This document shows positions 11,728 to 19,857 of a stretch of DNA of 64,000 bases, in pieces. Numbering within the stretch: the first letter of the stretch is position 1; every line of letters begins with the position of its first letter. Source of the DNA: RPRB01 sp035519675 (lineage in GTDB: Bacteria; Myxococcota; Myxococcia; Myxococcales; Myxococcaceae); the NCBI GenBank assembly GCA_035519675.1, contig DATIWB010000130.1:15451-79450 (forward strand). The letters run 5' to 3'. The notes under the pieces are model-generated. The model was given only the letters and a program-made list of their open reading frames with translations. It was not told where the DNA came from and made no database searches. The position numbers and the translations under genes are program-made.

Positions 11728-12405
11728 ATGGACACCACCATGAGAACCTCACTGCTCTGCATGCTGCTCCTCGCCACCGCCTGTGGCTCGCTGGCCCAGC
11801 CCGAGTGCCAGATGCTCCCATCTGCGCAGGGCGGGTACGTGCTGCGCTTCACCCGGACCGGATCGGCCAGCGCCGGCTGCGACACCCGGAACCCCGCGGA
11901 GACCAGCGACATCTGGGTCTTCGACACCATCGCCAACAGCCAGGTACGGGTGCACGCCGCACTCACCATGCCCTATGCCGATCCCACGGTGGACCCGCTT
12001 CCGGCGGGGCTGATCGGCGCGGGCGAGTTCACCACCCGGGAGGCCGACGCCGATTCGCTGTGCCACATCGCCAGTCTGACCACCATGACCGACGGCACCC
12101 TCTCCTACGCCACGCGGAACATGGAGTCGTTGGGGAGCGCGGCGTACCAGAACGCTGAGTTCAAAGCCGAGGTCACCATGACCTCCGGAGCGTGCACGGC
12201 CGAGTACACGGTGCAGGCGCTCTCGCCGGCGGTTGGCTGCGAGACCGACGCGGACTGCGACCCGTTCAAGCAGCCGTTCAGCTCGGGCATCTTCAGCACC
12301 TTCGACCAGGGCTGCAAGACGGACCCCTGGACGGTGCCGGTGGCCACCGCCTTCGGCAGCTCGGGGGTGTGCTTCTTCAACCAGCCGTACCCGAGCCTGA
12401 AGTAG
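11728..12405 (+). CDS. Cassette lipoprotein, copy 2
   Basis: The protein has 225 residues from the first ATG, which is 2 bp after the receptor stop, or 221 from the in-frame ATG at 11740. The latter gives a cleaner lipoprotein signal (MRTSLLCMLLLATAC, lipid Cys15). The conserved landmarks are present with changes: MPYAD, YQNAEF, CETDADCDP and the terminal GVCFFNQPYPSLK. It is the most diverged of the three, as its receptor is the most diverged of the receptors, which suggests paired evolution. There is no ArsR gene downstream, unlike copies 1 and 3; a strong terminator follows instead. Function unknown. Confidence 0.82.
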   Translation: MDTTMRTSLLCMLLLATACGSLAQPECQMLPSAQGGYVLRFTRTGSASAGCDTRNPAETSDIWVFDTIANSQVRVHAALTMPYADPTVDPLPAGLIGAGEFTTREADADSLCHIASLTTMTDGTLSYATRNMESLGSAAYQNAEFKAEVTMTSGACTAEYTVQALSPAVGCETDADCDPFKQPFSSGIFSTFDQGCKTDPWTVPVATAFGSSGVCFFNQPYPSLK

Positions 12406-12425
12406 CCTGCGGCGAGAGTCTCCCC

Positions 12426-12477
12426 GGGCCCCGTGCCGGAGCCGTCTGGCTCCTTCGCACGGGGCCCTTCTCGTTTT
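12426..12477 (+). terminator. Rho-independent terminator after lipoprotein 2
   Basis: A perfect 11-bp stem GGGCCCCGTGC/GCACGGGGCCC (12426-12436 with 12457-12467) encloses a second 6-bp stem GGAGCC/GGCTCC. The run TTCTCGTTTT follows on the plus strand. It ends the second cassette and separates it from the convergent LuxR gene. Confidence 0.85.
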
Positions 12478-12487
12478 CAGCCGACTG

Positions 12488-13201
12488 CTAGGCGATACGC
12501 GCGCGCCGGGTGGCCATGGCCGCCAGCCCCACCAGCTCGGAGCGGCCGCTCACGCCCACCTTGCGGAAGAGACGGCAGAGCTGGTTGCGCACCGTGAAGT
12601 GCGAGGTGCCCAGCGCCGAGGCGATCTCCCGGTTGTTGTAGCCGCGGCTGACGTAGTCGAAGATCTCCTGCTCCCGGGGGGTGAGCCGGGCCCCGAGCGC
12701 CTCTTGCACCTCGCTCGCCCGCCGGTCCCCGAGCCCGATGACCGGAAGGGACAGCCGGACCAGCTCCAGCTCGCGGCGGGCGAAGGGCTCGCTGGCGCGA
12801 CCGAGCACCAGGGCGGTCCGACCCTCCTCGAGCGCGGCGAGGCAGAGGTGACGGACTGGACGCTCGGCGCGCAGCAGGCGTCCGAGCTCCGAGTCCGCGC
12901 TCACCAGGCCCGAGGCCTCGACCACTCCGCCCAGCCCCAGCGCGGCGGCACGAATCCCGGCCAGCTCGCTCCAGACGGTGTCCGCTCTCCGGGCGAGGAG
13001 GCGCTCGGCGAGTGGCGGCAGTCCCCAGCTGACCGGCTCGGGTCCGGGGCTGGAGGCGCCGCTCTGGACGAAGGCCACCTCGAAGGGAATCGCGCCCTGG
13101 AGCAGCGCGAGCGTTCCGGAGCGGAACTCGGCGCGGTCGTGGGCGCGGACGGCAAGTGCGGCGATCTCCGACAGCAGTTGCGGAGCAGCGTTGATTGACA
13201 T
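12488..13201 (-). CDS. LuxR-type regulator without receiver domain, copy 2
   Basis: The protein has 237 residues from the ATG at 13201. The frame stays open upstream of this ATG, but that stretch is the divergent receptor promoter. The C-terminus is a LuxR helix-turn-helix (LTPREQEIFDYVSRGYNNREIA, then TSHFTVRNQLCRLFRKVGVSG). The N-terminal domain aligns with that of the 7598 regulator and shows no phosphoacceptor or known ligand motif. It is divergent from the third receptor, sharing a 246-bp intergenic region that contains a TGGT-N8-ACCA palindrome, the standard arrangement for a regulator of its neighbour. Confidence 0.88.
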   Translation of the reverse strand: MSINAAPQLLSEIAALAVRAHDRAEFRSGTLALLQGAIPFEVAFVQSGASSPGPEPVSWGLPPLAERLLARRADTVWSELAGIRAAALGLGGVVEASGLVSADSELGRLLRAERPVRHLCLAALEEGRTALVLGRASEPFARRELELVRLSLPVIGLGDRRASEVQEALGARLTPREQEIFDYVSRGYNNREIASALGTSHFTVRNQLCRLFRKVGVSGRSELVGLAAMATRRARIA

Positions 13202-13340
13202 GCGGTCGTCGTTCTCTTGGTACGACCCCCTCGCTGACTGTGACAATGGGCGTTGACCCGAAGTTGCCGTCCTTCGCCGCACGCCCGCGCCGCCTCGCTG
13301 CAGCATCCGGCGAACCGCCGTGGGCCACCCGCGAACCGCC

Positions 13341-13358
13341 TGGTACGGACGGACCACA
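13341..13358. promoter_or_regulatory. Candidate operator upstream of the third TonB receptor
   Basis: TGGTACGGACGGACCACA shares 13 of 18 positions with the 8370-8387 site and lies about 90 bp before the TTG start, nearly the same spacing as in copy 2. It lies in the intergenic region shared with the divergent LuxR gene. I infer a regulator site from position and recurrence only. Confidence 0.4.
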
Positions 13359-13447
13359 TCCCCAGTTGGTTCAGGCGCAATCCAGACCCGGCCACCCCGC
13401 GCACCGCATCCTCTGCTGCACCACGCAGTCCGAGGAGGGGTGCCAAC

Positions 13448-16400
13448 TTGGAACGAATCACGCTCCGTCGCCGCGTCGCGAGCAACGGCCGGGCCCAGCG
13501 GCTCCGCGCCCTGCTCGTCACCGGCGCACTCTTCGCCGGTCCTTCGGCGCTCGCCCAGGGAAGCACCTCGGTGCTCACCGGAAACGTCGTCGATGCGTCC
13601 ACCCGCGCCCCGGTGGCGGACGTGGTGGTCACCGCCACCTCTCCCTCGCTGCAAGGCGAGCAGGTGGTGGTCACCGACGCCTCCGGCCTCTACCGCGTCC
13701 CCCAGCTGCCGCCCGGGACGTACACCCTGCGCTTCGAGAAGGAGACCTACCGGCCCTACAGCCGCACCGGCATCGAGGTCGCCGCGGACCGGACGCTCCG
13801 GCTGAACGTCGAGCTGTTGCCCGAGGTGGCCGGGGTGGAGACGGTGACCGTGGTCGGCGCGCCGCCGGTGGTGGACGTGGGCTCGAGCACCGTGGGCACC
13901 ACGGTGAACAGCGACTTCGTGCGCAACCTCGCGGTGTCGCGGCCCAACGGGCTCGGCGGCGCCAACCGCTCCTTCGACTCGCTGGCCTCCACCGCCCCCA
14001 ACGCGGCGAACGACGTGTACGGCGTGTCGATCAGCGGCTCGCAGAGCCCGGAGAATAGCTACCTCATCGACGGCCTGTCGGTGAACGACCCTGCATACGG
14101 GGTCAACGGCTCACCGCTGACGGTGGAGTTCATCGACGAGGTCAACATCATCACCGGCGGCTACATGCCCGAGTACGGGCGGACACTCGGCGGTGCCCTG
14201 AGCGCCACCACCAAGTCCGGCGGCAACGAGTTCCATGGCTCGGTGTTCGGCACCTGGACCCCTGGAGGGCTCACCGGCGCTCAGGGCCCACTCACCATCG
14301 CCGGAGGCACCCCGGCCATCCTCAGCGCCCGAAACCTCGACAACATCTGGGACCTCGGGGCAACACTGGGCGGCTACATCATCAAGGACAAGCTGTGGTT
14401 CTTCGCCGGCGTTCAGTACGCCACCCAGCGCTACTCCTACACGCGGACGTACCAGAAGGCCCGGGTGGACAGCGCCGGCGAATTCATCAACGACCCGGCG
14501 ACCGGCCAGCCGATCTACGACCCCATCCCCGGGGGCGAGAGCCGCCGCTTCGGTTCGGAGAAGACCATCAACTACATCGGGAAGCTGACCTACCTCATCA
14601 CCTCGGATCACCGGCTGAGCGTCTCGGTCACCGGAACTCCCACCTCGGGAGGAGGGGACGGCAACTACCCGATCAGGGTCCCGGGCCTGCTCCAGGCGAG
14701 GAATCCCTCCAACCCGGGCCTCTACGGCGGGTCCGGTTTCAACGTCTTCAACCTCAAGACCAAGGACGACTCGCTCAACGTCTCCGCCGAGCTCAACAGC
14801 AGCTTCCTCGACAAGCGGCTGCTCCTCGACGTGCGCTTCGGCTGGCACCACCAGCTCGACGAGGGGCTTCCGGCCGACGGCAGCGAGTTCAACACCGGCC
14901 AGGATGGCAAGCTCGCCGGGACTCCCGGCTACATCACCAGCACCGCGGATCTCCAGAACATCGCCGCACTCGAGCCGGACGTTCCCGCCGCGGTGAGGCA
15001 GGCCTGCTCGGGGCCCTTCGCCAACACCGAGTGCGGCTTCCTCGGCTACGTCGTCGGGGGGCCGGGGTTCATCGAGCGGTTGAAGCTGGACAGCTACCAG
15101 GGCCGGGGGGTCCTCACCCTCCTGGTCAACGGGCTCGGGCACCATGTCATCAAGGGCGGGGTCGACGGGGCGATCTCCTACTACGAGCACACCAAGGCCT
15201 ATACCGGGAAGGCGGCCTGGCAGTACCTCCAGGGGAACAGCACCCCGGACGGCCTGCCGGCGATCAACGAGGCCCGCCGCTATGGCTACCTCACCGGCCC
15301 CGATCAGGCGGTCACGCTCGACAGCATCACCGCCAAGAGCAAGTCGACGATCTTCGGGTTCTTCGTCCAGGACAGCTGGAGCATCCTGGACAAGGTCACG
15401 CTGAACGTCGGCATCCGGTACGACACCCTGGCGCTGTCCGGCGAGGACGGCATCACCCGCATCGCTCTGAAGGATCAGTTCTCACCGCGGATCGGCGTGG
15501 TGTGGGACCCGACGCAGCAGGGCCGCTCGAAGATCTACGCCAACTACGGGCGCTACTACGAGAACATCCCCCTGGACATCGCCGACCGCGAGCTGAGCAT
15601 CGAGCCGCAGATCTACGGCTACTCCAACACCGACTGTGACCCGGTGGGCATCGGCGGGCTGGCCCGGTGTGATGCCGCCAAGCGCCTCACCTCGGGCCTC
15701 CGGCCAAACAGGAAATGGCGGCAAGGCTCGGCGGACCAGGTCCCGGTGGATCCCGATCTCAAGTCCGCGTCCACCGACGAGGTGGTCGCCGGGGCCGAGT
15801 ACGAGGTCCTGGCCAATGCGCGGGTGGGACTGAACTACACCTATCGCAACCTGGTCCGGACGGTGGAGGACATGTCCAACGACGAGGCCAACACCTACTT
15901 CATCGGCAACCCCGGCGAGGGGATCGCCGACACCTTTCCCAAGGCCAAGCGCACCTACCACGCGGTGACGCTCAGCTTCACCAAGACCTTCTCCGACCTG
16001 TGGATGGCGCAGGCCAGCTACACCTGGTCGCGGCTGACCGGAAACTACGACGGCCTCTACCGGCCGGAGGACAACCAGCTCGACCCCAACCTGAACTCCA
16101 CCTTCGACCTCAAGTCGCTGCTCCTCAACCAGGACGGGAACCTGGCGGCGGACGCCACCCACAACATCAAGGTGTACCTGGCGAAGGAGTTCGTGATCGT
16201 CCCCACCTTCAGCATCACCGCCGGCGGCTCGTTCACCGCCACCTCGGGCACCCCGATCAACTACCTCGGCGCCCAGGTCACCTACGGGCCGGGACAGGCC
16301 TACATCCTCGAGCGCGGCGCCGGTGGACGGTTGCCGTGGGTCACCAGCTTCGACGCCCGGGTGTCCTTCAACTTCCGCTTCTCGAAGGACAGCACGCTCA

Positions 16401-16786
16401 GCGCCAGCGTCGAAGGGTTCAACATCTTCAACTCGCAGCGGCCGATCACCGTGGACAACAACTACACCTTCGACAACGTTGGCCCGGTCATCGGGGCACG
16501 GAACGGGAGCGTCCCTGCCCCCAACGGGGAGATCGTCCGGATCCTCCCCGGCTACGACCCCGCCCTCACCTTCGACCAGAACCGCGCGGCCGGGAACGTG
16601 GAGAGCATCCAGGCGGCGAACGGCTCGCTGCCGAAGCCCCGGTACGTCCAGGGCGCGGCGGCCCAGGTCGTCCTCCCGGACCCCTTCCAGAACACCGGGT
16701 TCGTGAACACCAACGTCAACTGGGGCAAGCCAACCAACTACCAGCCGGTTCGCAGCTTCCGGTTCAGCCTCCGGTTCACCTTCTAG
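13448..16786 (+). CDS. Oar-like TonB-dependent receptor, cassette copy 3
   Basis: This 1112-residue paralog starts at TTG 13448 behind CCGAGGAGGGG; the open frame extends upstream to 13253 but lacks a signal peptide there. Its order is signal peptide (1-37, cleavage at ALAQ), carboxypeptidase-regulatory-like domain (40-126), TonB box ETVTVVG (131-137), plug (GGYMPEYGRTLGGALSATTKSG) and barrel ending SFRFSLRFTF. It keeps the paired cysteines of copy 1 in the loop before GGPGFIERL, so copies 1 and 3 probably form one subtype. The lipoprotein begins 3 bp downstream. Tight stop-start spacing to the lipoprotein is seen in all three cassettes. Confidence 0.9.
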   Translation: MERITLRRRVASNGRAQRLRALLVTGALFAGPSALAQGSTSVLTGNVVDASTRAPVADVVVTATSPSLQGEQVVVTDASGLYRVPQLPPGTYTLRFEKETYRPYSRTGIEVAADRTLRLNVELLPEVAGVETVTVVGAPPVVDVGSSTVGTTVNSDFVRNLAVSRPNGLGGANRSFDSLASTAPNAANDVYGVSISGSQSPENSYLIDGLSVNDPAYGVNGSPLTVEFIDEVNIITGGYMPEYGRTLGGALSATTKSGGNEFHGSVFGTWTPGGLTGAQGPLTIAGGTPAILSARNLDNIWDLGATLGGYIIKDKLWFFAGVQYATQRYSYTRTYQKARVDSAGEFINDPATGQPIYDPIPGGESRRFGSEKTINYIGKLTYLITSDHRLSVSVTGTPTSGGGDGNYPIRVPGLLQARNPSNPGLYGGSGFNVFNLKTKDDSLNVSAELNSSFLDKRLLLDVRFGWHHQLDEGLPADGSEFNTGQDGKLAGTPGYITSTADLQNIAALEPDVPAAVRQACSGPFANTECGFLGYVVGGPGFIERLKLDSYQGRGVLTLLVNGLGHHVIKGGVDGAISYYEHTKAYTGKAAWQYLQGNSTPDGLPAINEARRYGYLTGPDQAVTLDSITAKSKSTIFGFFVQDSWSILDKVTLNVGIRYDTLALSGEDGITRIALKDQFSPRIGVVWDPTQQGRSKIYANYGRYYENIPLDIADRELSIEPQIYGYSNTDCDPVGIGGLARCDAAKRLTSGLRPNRKWRQGSADQVPVDPDLKSASTDEVVAGAEYEVLANARVGLNYTYRNLVRTVEDMSNDEANTYFIGNPGEGIADTFPKAKRTYHAVTLSFTKTFSDLWMAQASYTWSRLTGNYDGLYRPEDNQLDPNLNSTFDLKSLLLNQDGNLAADATHNIKVYLAKEFVIVPTFSITAGGSFTATSGTPINYLGAQVTYGPGQAYILERGAGGRLPWVTSFDARVSFNFRFSKDSTLSASVEGFNIFNSQRPITVDNNYTFDNVGPVIGARNGSVPAPNGEIVRILPGYDPALTFDQNRAAGNVESIQAANGSLPKPRYVQGAAAQVVLPDPFQNTGFVNTNVNWGKPTNYQPVRSFRFSLRFTF

Positions 16787-16789
16787 AGG

Positions 16790-17530
16790 ATGCCCATGCA
16801 CACCCGAGCTTCAGGCCTGCACGCCGTCCTCCTCTCCGTCCTCTCCGTGGTGCTGCTCACTGCCTGCCCCACCGCGGCCCCCGCCCCGTGCCTCATCCAG
16901 CGGCCGCCTCTGCAGGGCTACACCATCAAGTTCACCCTCCAGGGCACGCCCCCGGCCGGGTGCGAGACGGTCCTGCCGTCCACCTACGCCGACAACTGGC
17001 GGTTCGACGGATTCAGCGACCGGGCGATCTACGTGAAGTCGGACAGCATGCCGTACCCGGACGAGGGCGGACCGAACAGCCCGGTGCTGGGGCACGGAAC
17101 GTTCTCCGAGGCGCCCGATGCGGACAACATCTGCACCATTCCCGACATCACCCCGATGACCTCGGACACCGACGTGCTGGGGCTGGGGTTGAACAACCTG
17201 GTCTACCACCCGAAGAATCTCCGCTTCCTCGACGGGGCTCGCTACCAGGGCTCGACCTTCGAGGGCGACGCGGACATCACCTTCGGCACCTGCACCGGCT
17301 CGTACAAGATGCAGGGGCTCACCCCATCGCCGATCGGGTTCATCGGACCGTGCGAGGACGACTCGCTGTGCGACCCCTTCGGCGACCCGGCGAATGGAGT
17401 CTTCGCCTCGGGGCTCAACCCGGACTACGCCATCGCCTGCGTGAAGGAAGACTGGGTGACCACCTACCTGACCGGAGACCCCACGCTGGGAATCTGTTTC
17501 TTCACCAAGCCGTTCCCTGGGTTGAAGTGA
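16790..17530 (+). CDS. Cassette lipoprotein, copy 3
   Basis: The protein has 246 residues from ATG 16790, or 244 from ATG 16796. A lipoprotein signal ends in VVLLTAC (lipid Cys24 counting from 16796). The mature part has the family landmarks MPYPDEGG, YQGSTFEG, CEDDSLCDPF and the terminal GICFFTKPFPGLK. It is closer to copy 1 than to copy 2 (shared PCLIQR after the lipid Cys, DVLGLGL region, and AC.(K/E)DWVT.(F/Y)LTGDPT). No enzyme motif is visible. The near-invariant C-terminal dodecapeptide suggests a binding surface, perhaps for the receptor plug or barrel rim. Confidence 0.82.
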   Translation: MPMHTRASGLHAVLLSVLSVVLLTACPTAAPAPCLIQRPPLQGYTIKFTLQGTPPAGCETVLPSTYADNWRFDGFSDRAIYVKSDSMPYPDEGGPNSPVLGHGTFSEAPDADNICTIPDITPMTSDTDVLGLGLNNLVYHPKNLRFLDGARYQGSTFEGDADITFGTCTGSYKMQGLTPSPIGFIGPCEDDSLCDPFGDPANGVFASGLNPDYAIACVKEDWVTTYLTGDPTLGICFFTKPFPGLK

Positions 17531-17543
17531 CTTCGGGACCTGC

Positions 17544-17569
17544 GACCCGGGGAAATCGATTCCCGGGTC
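17544..17569. promoter_or_regulatory. Hairpin between lipoprotein 3 and its ArsR gene
   Basis: GACCCGGGGAA-N5-TTCCCGGGTC is a near-perfect inverted repeat just after the lipoprotein stop, without a T-run. The equivalent gap in cassette 1 keeps only one arm (CCCGGGTCCGGCG). It could be an mRNA 3' stabiliser, an attenuator lowering ArsR expression, or an operator. Confidence 0.4.
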
Positions 17570-17599
17570 CGGCGTCCTACTGTTGGCCGGAGCAGTGAC

Positions 17600-17947
17600 A
17601 TGAGCGCGAATGAACTGTTGAGCGCGTTGAAGGCGGTGGCCGAGCCCACCCGGTTGCGCATGCTCGAGCTGCTGCTCGGGTGGGAGGGGCCGCGCACCGG
17701 TCCGGTGCGCACGGGCGAGCGAGGGCTGTGCCTGTCGGACCTCGAGCTGCTGGTGGGTCTCCCCCACGCGCTGGTGTCGCATCATCTGCGCATCCTGAAG
17801 GAGGCGAACCTGGTGGAGACCGAGCGCCGGGGCCGGTGGACCGTCTACCGTCCGTGCCCGGAGCGGGTGAGTCTCCTGGCCGAGGCGCTGCGGACGGTGG
17901 GAACCACCCGCCAGCTCCCGGGCGACCCCAGCCTCTCGGCGGCGTGA
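17600..17947 (+). CDS. ArsR-family repressor with altered metal motif, cassette 3
   Basis: This 115-residue protein is clearly a paralog of the 7193 gene: same AVAEPTRLRMLELLL, same GPRTGP insertion and same winged helix (HALVSHHLRILKEANLVETERRGRWTVYR, in parts). The metalloid-motif position reads GLCLSDLELL, so Cys44 is kept and the second cysteine is Ser46. This should abolish classical three-coordinate arsenite binding. Either ligand specificity has changed or the ligand is not a metal. Its ribosome site GGAGCAG precedes ATG 17600. It converges on the AraC gene with only 3 bp between the stop codons. Confidence 0.9.
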   Translation: MSANELLSALKAVAEPTRLRMLELLLGWEGPRTGPVRTGERGLCLSDLELLVGLPHALVSHHLRILKEANLVETERRGRWTVYRPCPERVSLLAEALRTVGTTRQLPGDPSLSAA

Positions 17948-17950
17948 GGG

Positions 17951-18781
17951 TCAGCCGCGGCGGGACTTGTTCCGGAACGCCGCCGGAGTCTCGCCCAGAA
18001 TCCGGCGAAACACGCGGGTGAGATGGCTCTGGTCGGTGAACCCGGTCTCGAGCGCGATGTCGGCGATGGGCCGCTCGGTCTCCAAGAGGAGCCGGCGCGC
18101 GGCATCGACCCGCAGCTGACGCAGGTACTCCGCAGGGGTGGTCCTCAGATGACGCCGGAATCCCCTGACCAGCCGGTGCAGCTGGACGCCGGCGACGCGC
18201 GAGAGCGCCTCCAGCGTCCAGGTCTCGCTCAGGCCCCCGTGGAGGCATTCGCGGGCCCGCTCCAGCCACGGCGGAGGGGAGGTGCCGCGCTCGGCGTCCG
18301 CGGCGCGGCCGACGGTCGCGAAGAGCTCCAGGGCCAGGCCCTCGGAGAGGAAGGGCGAGTGCGCATCCGGAGCCCGCAGCTCGGCGGCGATGCGGGCGGC
18401 GAGCCCCGCCAGGCCGCGCTGGTGAATGGTGGCCGGCTCGGAGAGCAGCGACCCGTACACCTCGGAGATCCGCGACGGCCCGGGCTGCACCTCCACCACC
18501 AGCGCCTCCGTCTCCACCGGGACGAAGGCGTTCCAGTGCCTGGCTCCGGCGGGGGTGACCAGCACGGTGTCGCCCTGCCCCAGGTTGGAGGCCCGCCGGT
18601 CGAGCTCGCCCTCCCAGCCCCCGCGGAGCACGAAGGCGATGCTCGGGGTGGCATGCGCGTGCGGCTCGAGCCGGAGCCCCGGGGCGAACCAGGCCCGGGT
18701 CAACACCATCCCCCCGGCCTCGAGGGCGACTGCCCGGGCGAAGTGCGAGAGCGCGCGGGGGGTGGGTACGGAGGTTCTCAC
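17951..18781 (-). CDS. AraC-family regulator with cupin sensor domain
   Basis: The protein has 276 residues starting at GTG 18781 (AGAGG upstream). The N-terminal half is a cupin (residues 35-85, with LEPHAHATPSIAFVLRGG and GARHWNAFVP giving His ligands). The C-terminal 100 residues hold two AraC helix-turn-helix motifs (WTLEALSRVAGVQLHRLVRGF and IADIALETGFTDQSHLTRVF, the second with the canonical F.RI.G.TP.AFR ending). It is divergent from the secreted protein at 18957 and convergent with the ArsR gene. It may control the former, or belong to the receptor block. The ligand is unknown. Confidence 0.93.
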   Translation of the reverse strand: MRTSVPTPRALSHFARAVALEAGGMVLTRAWFAPGLRLEPHAHATPSIAFVLRGGWEGELDRRASNLGQGDTVLVTPAGARHWNAFVPVETEALVVEVQPGPSRISEVYGSLLSEPATIHQRGLAGLAARIAAELRAPDAHSPFLSEGLALELFATVGRAADAERGTSPPPWLERARECLHGGLSETWTLEALSRVAGVQLHRLVRGFRRHLRTTPAEYLRQLRVDAARRLLLETERPIADIALETGFTDQSHLTRVFRRILGETPAAFRNKSRRG

Positions 18782-18956
18782 GCCTCTTCATGTTTGGCCG
18801 GGCAGCAAAACGATTGCCATCACAGTGGCCTCCGCTGGCCGCATGGTTGCCGCCGCTCGCCGGCTGCCCCGTCCGTCCCAGAGCGCGCGACCGGTACAAG
18901 ACCTCCGACCGGCGGGAGTGCCAGCTTCCCCCGTTCCCCGAGGAGGTACCCCTCGC

Positions 18957-19847
18957 ATGCTCGCCACCGTCGCGCTGGTTGCAGCGCTCGCCGCCGCCCA
19001 GCCGGACCCGCTCGCCGCCGCGAACAAGGCCTTCGCCGACCAGGACTGGCCCCGCGCCGCCGAGCTGTACCGGGCCGTGGTGCAGGCGCACCCGGAGCAG
19101 GCCTCCAGCTGGGCCCGGCTCGGGCGGTCGCTGCGGGAAGCGGGCCGGGCCCGCGAGGCGCTCACCGCGCTGCAGAGGGCCGAGCAGCTCGGGTTCTATC
19201 CGCCGCTGATGCAGTACCAGCGGGCGCTGGCCCACGCCCACCTCGGAGAGAAGGACGCGGCGCTCGCGCTGCTGAAGCCGCTGGTGGCCGAGGAGTTCGG
19301 ACCGCCGCCGGGGCTCCAACCGGTGGACGCGGACCCGGCGGTGGCGGGCGATTCGCGGTTCAAGGAGCTGGCGGCGAAGTTCGCTGCGCTGTCCGCCCCC
19401 TGCACCCAGCCGGCCTCGCCGTGGCGGCAATTCGACTTCTGGGTGGGGGCCTGGGACGTCTACGACCGGAGCGGGAACCGGGTGGGGCAGAGCCGGATCG
19501 AGCGCATCCTCGGCGACTGCGTGGTGCTGGAGAGCTGGAAGGGTACCAGCGAGGGCAAGAGCTGGAACACCTGGAACCCGGCGCGCAAGCGGTGGGAACA
19601 GTCGTGGGTGGACTCGAGCGCCACGCCGGTCTTCTTCACCGGCCAGCTGGAGAACGGAGTGATGGTCTACCACTCGGACCAGCCACAGCCCGACGGCAAG
19701 CCCTACCAGCGGCGGCTCACCTTCACCCCGTTGCCCGGGCACCGGGTCCGGCAGTTCAGCCAGGGAACGGAGGACGGCGGCAAGAGCTGGAGCACCGAGT
19801 ACGACCTGATCTACGTGCCGCAGGGCGCGCCCTTCTCCGCCCTGTAG
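18957..19847 (+). CDS. Secreted TPR and lipocalin-like domain protein
   Basis: The protein has 296 residues. The frame is open upstream, but ATG 18957 follows AGGAGG and begins a short signal peptide (MLATVALVAALAAAQPD). Residues 20-125 contain about three TPR helical hairpins (ANKAFADQDWPRAAELYRAVVQ, then a second starting SWARLGRSLREAGRAREALTAL). Residues 155-296 form a beta-rich domain beginning WRQFDFWVGAWDVYD, the pattern of the DUF1579/lipocalin-like families that bind small hydrophobic molecules. It probably resides in the periplasm. It is divergent from the AraC gene, which may regulate it. Its precise role is unknown. Confidence 0.8.
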   Translation: MLATVALVAALAAAQPDPLAAANKAFADQDWPRAAELYRAVVQAHPEQASSWARLGRSLREAGRAREALTALQRAEQLGFYPPLMQYQRALAHAHLGEKDAALALLKPLVAEEFGPPPGLQPVDADPAVAGDSRFKELAAKFAALSAPCTQPASPWRQFDFWVGAWDVYDRSGNRVGQSRIERILGDCVVLESWKGTSEGKSWNTWNPARKRWEQSWVDSSATPVFFTGQLENGVMVYHSDQPQPDGKPYQRRLTFTPLPGHRVRQFSQGTEDGGKSWSTEYDLIYVPQGAPFSAL

Positions 19848-19857
19848 GCCGCCGCGC

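Noticed and set aside
13253..13447. N-terminal extension of the third receptor
   Set aside because: The upstream in-frame stretch has no signal peptide and would cover the promoter shared with the divergent LuxR gene; the TTG at 13448 fits the other copies.
6442..17530. SusD identity for the cassette lipoproteins
   Set aside because: They are about 220 mature residues against roughly 500 for SusD, with no TPR-like helices; only the gene layout is similar.
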